A DNA stretch of 64,000 bases from the NCBI GenBank assembly GCA_025531455.1, contig JAMYHL010000003.1, forward strand, positions 930,001-994,000, in the 5' to 3' direction. Position numbers and translations under genes: made by a program. Numbering within the stretch: the stretch's first letter is position 1; each line of letters begins with the position of its first letter. Of this stretch, positions 57,278 to 64,000 are shown piece by piece. Source of the DNA: Apiotrichum sp. Y4204 (taxonomy: Eukaryota > Basidiomycota > Tremellomycetes > Trichosporonales > Trichosporonaceae). The notes below the pieces were generated by a model that did no database searches, was not told where the DNA came from, and saw only the letters and a list, made by a program, of their open reading frames with translations.

Positions 57278-60200
57278 GGCGGAGTGTGGACGGTGTGGCC
57301 AGCGCGTTGGTGACCGGAAAGAACGGCATGAATATATTGTAAACCTGCTCCTGACATCCTGCACCTGGGTAGTATCCTGGTCCGACACAAAAGAATGCCA
57401 TGGCACGATGACGAAAGACAGAGCCTGTTCATTGAGAGGATGCTTTGCTCTCGAGGGGAGGAACCTCCCTCTCAAGGGAGACTGGAGAACGCGGTCCCTG
57501 GGTGACGCACCTGAGAGGAATTTCGTGGCTTGCGTGGGCTTGACGAGGCTGACGATTTTGACGACAGCGGCGTTTAGACTTTCGCAGCCGCGTTGGGACT
57601 GAACGGAACATTTCCCGGATGTTGTCATCCAGGGTTCCAAAAAAATAAAACCGCCACCTGAAATGCCATGGCGCGCCATGGACGCTGTGTGGTTTTGGTC
57701 TTCTGGGCCGTTGTGGCGCACAATTCCGAGCTTGTACCCCCCAGGGAGCGGTGGACGGATTTTCCACTACTGCCACGAATACGGCCCAGGCCTCCTGTTG
57801 GCAGTGACGGACCGCCTTGTCCCATGGCCGACAGCACAACATGCGTGTTCTGGAGACTTCCAAGGGTGCTATTGCTCAGGAATGATTATTCATGTCATTT
57901 TTTTGCAGGGATAATTACTCGATACGGGATGACGGCGCCCGAGCCGATCACCCCAGCCAGCACCCGCATGCTGTCCGTCCGTGCGGGGAACTAAAGGGAC
58001 CAGACACCAGCCAGGCAACCTCACAGGGGGCGACTGGTACACGGATCATGTGCTCCGGAATTACAGCAGCAGAAACTTATGACTTGTGTGGCCCATGATA
58101 TGGATTCTCTAGGTTCGACTTGCGCACTTCTGAGCGTGACAGCCGACTGAATTGGACATATGGCACTTGTGGTTGTGGTTGGCGGACACGGCGGTCCACG
58201 GCGGTCAAGGCCCACCTAGCGGCCAGACGCGGCCGCCAGCCCCCGCCACCGCTGCCACACTTTAGTGATGAATCGCAGGGCTGCAGAACGCTCGATGCTT
58301 GTTCGAGGTGCCCTTTCTGTTAGAGGAGGAGGAGGCTTGCTTGGCTCGCGTCAGTGCGGCCCCTACGTGCGGGTTGGCTTGGCCTCCGCGGAATTCTGAA
58401 TGCGCCGCCGTGTAGTGAGTGACGTTGTGCGCGACCTATCCCAGTCTCCGCGATCCCCACCGCGATCGTATTTCACTCATTGCATTCACTCCTTATGCTA
58501 GGATCTCCGATGATGGCTCACGTGAGCCACCAGGTCACACACCTGACATCAGGACGGGGATTGGATGACACCATCTCAGACTAGTGTGGCGACCCCTCCG
58601 CCCCTCCCCCCCGCGCGATGGCTGATGTGGCTGAGCGGCGGGCGCCCGTTGCTGACATCAGCCAGCCGCGCCTGAGGGGCCTGGTGGGACGGGCTGTGCG
58701 CGGTCCTGGAGCTGGGAGGATTCACCGCCTTAGGGCTGAGAACAATGGGTTTCCCTCGAATGGAAGTCGTGAGCGACGGACGGGGCGGGGTATCGCCAAG
58801 CCACCGCGTTCGGTAAGCGCGTCGGGGACGGGGTCGGCGTTCACTCAGGAGCGAGAGGGATGTGACGGTGCAGGGCACGGGGTGGGTCGCGTAGTGACAC
58901 TTACGGACTGCTCCAGACTCCGCTGCATGCTCCGTGCGTCACCGCTTGGACTGTTCATAGCCACTGCCACATCACATACAGCCACTCCTCGGTCCCAATA
59001 TGTTTGACACCCACGGTGCAAGGTCCATGCAACAGCTGAACTTGCCTCTCCTTTCAGGATGCGATCCTGACATTGGCAAGGGAGCATTGCAGAATGAGTG
59101 CAATAAATCGTAAAGATAATTAAAATAGTAAAAAATCATCAGAGGGTGGTGGGAGAAGCGATAGGGGATCCTATTGCCCCGACTCGGACCGCAGGAACCA
59201 TACACCCCAATCGATTCAATTGCCGAAGTAGTTCATGTAGGGGGCTACCGTCGGGTAATTAGCTGCGGCGCATTACACAACATGTAGACCTCAGTATGGC
59301 CAGTCTGGCCAGGTGTGTTGGGTTTCAAAGTCTACTAGCGGAACATGCTGCCATTTTAATCAGTCGGCAAGGGCCGATTGATAAAACTTAGCCCCAGATT
59401 GGCAAGGTGCTTAGTACCGAGGCTAAATGGGCTCCACAACCCGCCCTTGCCGATGAAAGCAATAGGCACAAGAAGAAAAGCTTGGGGAAACAGCAAACAA
59501 CATACGCGTTGGCCACACATGCAGGACGTGAATAGAGCCTGTGGAATACAGAGAGGAAAATGGCGCAGGAAGTACAAGCCTAGTAGGTAGCCGGTCGGGA
59601 GACAGATACGAGAAAACATTCTGCAATTTGCGTCACCGCGCAGGCAGGGGTCAAAAGACCTGAGAGGCCAAAGGAGTTGCAGCACCTGTCGAGGTATCTC
59701 GCGAGGCGCAGGTAGGGTGCAGCGGCAGGAACAGGACCGTTTCCAGGGAATGAGCTCCAGCACTGATTATTCCTGCGGTATCTCTCGTTGGGGCGACGCC
59801 GAATTATGGGTGGCATCAACCACAAACTCAAAGCTCCTTCTGGGCCCATGCATGTATTCAAAATGCGAGGAGCATGACAACGAGCACCCGGCCTGCGAGA
59901 TGTCGTTCTTACTATTCGAGCTCCAGCCCCGAGGCGCGTTCGTTGTCCGGAGAACAAACGTTGCCTCCCGTATGACCGAGAATCGCTATACCCGATCCAT
60001 ACTGGCAGTCGTCGCAGCTTGCAATAGCCGGAGCAACTACCGATTGTGATCAGACTCTGTTCCGTGTTGTATTTAGCCATTGCAGCGAATTGCCCCCCTC
60101 TTTATCTCCCCCTAGGTCGTTGCCGTTGCCGCAACATTATAGATCTCTGTCCATCTCGTTTAAGCTCTCCCTGGGGGCACGCTCCCGCACAACTGTTATT

Positions 60201-61212
60201 CATTTTTAGCCTTTTTGGCACCTCGTCCTTGTCCTGCTGGTCCTGATCCCTTTGCAGGCCAGAAGTCCTCCCTGCTTGTTTACCTCACTTGCTTGCCTTG
60301 GTGCACCTCCGCACCCCGGCTCTCCGTGCCACCCCCGTGTCCGCTCCACCCCCGGTTGCGCGGCCGGTAGCTCTCCATTCCTCGCGCTCCACTCACGACG
60401 GAGGCTACGGCAACTTGGCAGGCTTACGACAAGCTTCGAGCCCTTTGACCCTGGCACCACACCCACGCACGCACGCACGCGCCGACCTAACCCACCCGTC
60501 GTCCGCGCCGCACTCGGGCTCGAGGCTTATCATTTCTCCGCAGTCACCACGTTGCCCGACTCGGCGGTGCATATGCGGCGCGCGCGTCGCTCTGATCGCG
60601 ATTTGGATTCCACACCCCTCCTCATATGCCCCCTTTCCGAACTCCCACATTCCGCCTTTAGCTTACCGGGGCCCGACGCCCTTGGCCCATCACTCTTCTC
60701 GTCCTCGGCCCTGCCGGCGTCGGCCTTATCACCACCACCGTCCCTCCCTCTCGCCCCGCCGGCCGGCCTTACTCCGAAGGCTCTACTCCACGCAGTCCGG
60801 CGGTAGTAACCCGCAATTCGGCCTTGCTTTCCCCTCCTGTCTTGGCCTGTCCGATTTGGGACCTGTCGGTCTCGTCTCCTCTCGTCTCGTACCCCACTCC
60901 ACAACCCACCACACCCTACCGCCAACAACCTTTCTTCTCCTCCGTCACCTCCCCTCCCCTCCCCCTCCCCTCTCTCGCTTCCATTTCTCTGCTCCGCGGC
61001 CGTGCCATCAAACTCTGCGCCGCAAACGTACATCCGCACTAGCTGTACCTGGACACATGTCCAAGTCAAAAATGTCTTTTTAGACTTATTGGGCAGAACA
61101 GAGGATCGACAGTCCTTGCCAATCACTCAAATACCGTAACCCCCCATCTGTTGTGGATCCCATAAGCCGGCCAAGACTCACCTGCACAAAAGAAACAAAG
61201 TGGTTGTTAGAG

Positions 61213-61230
61213 CCCCCCCCCCCCCCCCCC
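61213..61230. repeat. C18 homopolymer
   Basis: An uninterrupted run of eighteen C. It is prone to length error in sequencing, and on the opposite strand could form G-quadruplex-like structure. Confidence 0.85.
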
Positions 61231-61967
61231 AGGTCGGTCGAATTTTAACCAACTGGTGGTGCCTTCTGCAGTCCCTGTTTGCCTGCCTTGCCCTCCTGCC
61301 CCTGTGTTCTCTCTCTCTTTCTTGTAGCTCATAGCGCACACCTCGGCCACCTCCATCTCAGGTATATACAGGTGAGACTTTTGAACGCCTTCAAAGCGCC
61401 ACCCTCGCCAGATCGCTTTCGTCTTCTTCAACACCCCCATTGCACGCCCTGCACACCTCATCGCATACATACATACACACTCCCACACACTCCCCACAGA
61501 TCGACAAGCATACATTCTGCACATTCTCCCACTTGTTCGATTTGTTTGGCCAATCTCACTTCGGATAGCGCGGACGACCATCTCTTGATCAATTCCAGTC
61601 GCCAGCGCCCTGGGTTCAACCCTCTCCGGCTCACCACGTAAGCCATCAGCCAACGGTAACTCGACATCAGGCCCCCCGCCAGGTCCCCACTCTCTTGCGA
61701 CCAGTTACTACCATCACCATCAGTGACACTGTGTTCAACACTACGCAGCCGTCACCAATAACCCCCACCACTCGCCTCCCCTCACCCACCCCTAGCTCAG
61801 CCACGGTGTCGCGCACGGCTGTATCCATCTCTGTGTGGCCCCTCCCTTCCGTCGAGGGATTCACCGATTCTCGCAAAGTCTACAACTCCCTTCGAACTTC
61901 GTCTGCCAGGGACAGTCCGTACCGCCGTCCAGCCTCTCGCGGCTCGACGACTCCCTCGAGCCCTACC

Positions 61968-62654
61968 ATGACCATCTCTGGCCGAGACGGTGCCCGACCG
62001 CCGCGCTCCAGTTCCGGTTCCGGCTCCAGCTCCGGAACAGGGGGGCGCAGCGGCAACGATCTCGAGGACATTCGCTCAGCAAGTCCAGCAAGGTCGTATT
62101 ACTCTGAACCCCGGCGACCCCGCGGGTACAGCATCGCAAGCACAAGCAGTATCCGCTCCACAAACAGTGACCCCTCTGGGCGCTGGCGGGATGCCTTTGT
62201 GCAGCTGCGCGATGAGATTGGCGAGAACCCCTCACAGGACGACATGAATGTCGCTCTCCGCAAGTTCCTCGACAACCTACCCTCCTTCTACGCATCGGCG
62301 GCCATCGACTTTGTCAAGGACATGTCCACGAGGAAGCAAACCGTCAACCTCGACGGGCTCGCCGAGTACTTTGCCAAGCTCGATCAGAGCGCCGCCGAGG
62401 CACGGAGACTGCCGCTCGCAACTCCCCCGCCCGTCATGACACGGTCACCAGTGTTGAAGCGCTCGCCCCATTCCCTTAAGGCAACGTCCCTTTCGCCCTC
62501 AGCCGTCTCTGCAAAGTCCTTCGCAGCCGCCCCTGAGAGTGATCGTGATCACTTTGCAGACTTTGCCCCCTCACGTCCCCACGTATCGAATCTTTTGTTG
62601 TCGGACGGCGAGCGTTCACCGCCCCCTCCTGCCGTCTCCTGCCCTCCGCCGTAA
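61968..62654 (+). CDS. Ser/Pro-rich protein of unknown function, 228 aa
   Basis: The ATG at 61968 (ACCATG context) begins a frame with the C/G-ending codon habit of the core genes. The N-terminal ~75 residues are Ser/Gly/Arg-rich and disordered (RSSSGSGSSSGTGGRSG). A compact helical domain follows (~80-145: RWRDAFVQLRDEIGENPSQD, LRKFLDNLPSFYASAAIDFV, VNLDGLAEYFAKLDQSA). A Pro/Ser-rich tail with SP/TP sites follows (MTRSPVLKRSPHSL, SPSAVSAKSF) and it ends in PPPPAVSCPPP. I do not recognise the central domain. The frame stays open upstream to about 61695 without another ATG, so a 5' exon joined near 61682-61695 (after CCGCCAG) is possible and would extend the protein by up to 90 residues. Confidence 0.6.
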   Translation: MTISGRDGARPPRSSSGSGSSSGTGGRSGNDLEDIRSASPARSYYSEPRRPRGYSIASTSSIRSTNSDPSGRWRDAFVQLRDEIGENPSQDDMNVALRKFLDNLPSFYASAAIDFVKDMSTRKQTVNLDGLAEYFAKLDQSAAEARRLPLATPPPVMTRSPVLKRSPHSLKATSLSPSAVSAKSFAAAPESDRDHFADFAPSRPHVSNLLLSDGERSPPPPAVSCPPP

Positions 62655-64000
62655 TCTGCGTGCAGCTCGCAGCAACACTCTCCTACATTTTTGATGACAC
62701 GACGACGATAGACGACATCTCCTCGCCATTTTCATGCCCTGTGCATGTGCATTATCACTCAAGCGTTGTCGTTCAGACACACGCGACTTTTAGACACTCC
62801 ATCCAGCATTGCTCTGAACCCTGCCGTCATCACCTCATATTTGTCGCCAGCGCACCGGTCAAGGGTCGAGTTCGAAGCCCCATCTATTCCGCCTCACAAT
62901 GTCATACATAATTTCGCTCATATCTCACTATAGCGCGCATCCTGTTGCTTATCGTAGAGCATGGTCGTTAGATAGCTGTATCACGCAAATATTGTCTCTG
63001 TACAACGTCCCCAAATCCAATGCATATGAGATTTACACTCGTTAGAAAGGCACCGATCTATGCGCCCGGCTGTAATTGCGTCCTCGTGTGGAAGCGAGAC
63101 GCGCTCCATCGCCCCAACCACCAGCCGACGTCTCTGCATTGTTTCTCTCTGATAATCGGATTATGTTGCTTTTTGGGGAGGTTTTTTTTCCTTTACTGGG
63201 AATACGTTTTCCAATCAGTGGCATTCAGAAACTATTATGTCTCCATGGTTGATGGTGCCTCGTTTGTGTGCTGCGCGCTTCATGAAATGCTCGGTCTCGG
63301 CGTCGGAACAGCGTCGCATCCGCGCACGCTAGTTGGTTGCCGCGTTGCCGAAACATTCCGCCGCAGCGCTCCACCGCGCTCCGCCTCGGGCTCCAGAATG
63401 GCCGGGACGCTCCAGCTCCGCTCCATGCGGCATGTACGGTGTGCATGTACCTGTGCGCAGCATGGGGTGCTAGCGTGCAAAACGACGCGCAGGCGTGCAG
63501 GGGTGCGAGCTTGCCGCGGAAGGGTGACGAAAGCTGGGATCGTTGGTTGAGACACGGAGACGAATGCGCGAGCGCGGGTGTTGTGCGAGTAGTGTTGATG
63601 GATGTGGTTGTGTGGGACGGCGACCGGACAACGGCGATCATGGATCATCATGCATCATCGATTCCCGATCACCCCCACTATGTCCCTATCGTTAGCGGCG
63701 TTTACTGTGGGAGTGGACGCTTCCCCCGTCGCAGCCGGCGCGCCTCGTCACCCCACCATGCCGGCCGGTCGCGGCTCGGTCCATATTCGCAGATTCCGTG
63801 CTCTGCGGGCCGGGAACGCGACTGCGTGACGGCGGGCCTGTGGGTCTGTGGCGTGTGGGTCTGTGGGCTTTGGACTCGGCGCCTGGAATTGTTCCGGAAG
63901 TGGTGCTTGGGTGCTGGTGGTGATCGCGCGACGTCACCGGAATGTGGGAAGTGTTGGCTGTGTGTGTATGGGGTGGAATCGCAGCTACGACGCAGATTTG
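62655..64000. other. Right flank, no supported gene
   Basis: 1.35 kb with short frames on both strands and no recognised motif. The first 300 bp is probably the 3' flank of the preceding gene. Confidence 0.6.

Larger units (their letters stand above)
53290..61967. other. 8.7-kb gene-poor region
   Basis: I find no spliced gene here. Frames are short and occur on both strands. The least unlikely are 56321-56521 (+) and 59717-60049 (+); neither has codon bias or a recognised motif. Notable non-coding features are a 12-bp perfect inverted repeat (57244-57277), twin T runs (56176-56208), an AT-rich patch (59098-59140) and a C18 run (61213-61230). From about 60250 the sequence becomes CT-rich (for example 60940-60990), which looks like the promoter and leader of the gene beginning at 61968. 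A possible leader intron lies at about 61638-61681 (GTAAGC...GCCAG). Confidence 0.5.

Noticed and set aside
59717..60049. 110-codon plus-strand frame with some protein character
   Set aside because: Weak codon bias, an overlapping 166-codon frame on the other strand and no motif. Kept only as a remark within the gene-poor region.

Overview
The window looks like nuclear DNA of a basidiomycete yeast or fungus, most likely a tremellomycete such as Trichosporonales. This is inferred from strong C/G preference at third codon positions, many 45-200 bp GT-AG introns (often GTGAGT or GTAAGT donors and CTGAC/CTAAC branch sites), intron-bearing tRNAs, and a cell-wall glycoprotein of the macrophage-activating glycoprotein/MP88 type. 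I assembled exon models by hand from splice signals, open frames and remembered family features. No alignment was run.

Layout. 1-2740 holds no convincing gene. 2741-4615 (-) encodes a bZIP transcription factor. About 9.9 kb (4616-14507) is gene-poor, with one tentative fragment at 10398-10760. A dense core follows: an FAD amine-oxidase-like membrane protein (14508-16683 +), two divergent tRNA-Val(AAC) genes (17171-17259 -, 18005-18091 +), ERG27 (18329-19798 -), LSM3 (20138-20915 +), an unknown conserved-looking protein (21047-22194 -), MON2 (22749-27759 -), SSL2/XPB (28498-31195 -), PET100 (31537-32016 +), eIF4A (32631-34306 -), an RRN11-like Pol I factor (35367-36842 +), a possible decayed small gene (37941-38337 -), RPL35 (38932-39776 -), RAD23 (40688-42165 +), MSH2 (42812-45810 +), an MP88-like GPI glycoprotein (48238-49668 +) and a STE20/FRAY kinase (50263-53289 -). 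A second gene-poor stretch (53290-61967) contains homopolymers and a perfect inverted repeat. A Ser/Pro-rich unknown protein (61968-62654 +) and an empty tail end the window.

How the genes relate. This is an ordinary eukaryotic neighbourhood, not an operon or a biosynthetic cluster. Most genes are core housekeeping functions: sterol synthesis, RNA decay and splicing, endosome-Golgi traffic, transcription/NER, respiratory assembly and translation. Three DNA-repair genes (SSL2, RAD23, MSH2) lie within about 17 kb. Several pairs share short divergent promoters: ERG27/LSM3 (339 bp, with a palindromic ATCACGTGA E-box), SSL2/PET100 (341 bp), eIF4A/RRN11-like (1.06 kb) and RPL35/RAD23 (911 bp).

I did not find a clearly novel multi-gene system. 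The most unusual items are very short first coding exons (down to the ATG alone in MSH2), a 9-nt candidate microexon in LSM3, a long-range stem inside an RPL35 intron, a conserved acceptor-stem mismatch in both tRNA-Val copies, and a possible frameshifted small gene beside RPL35.
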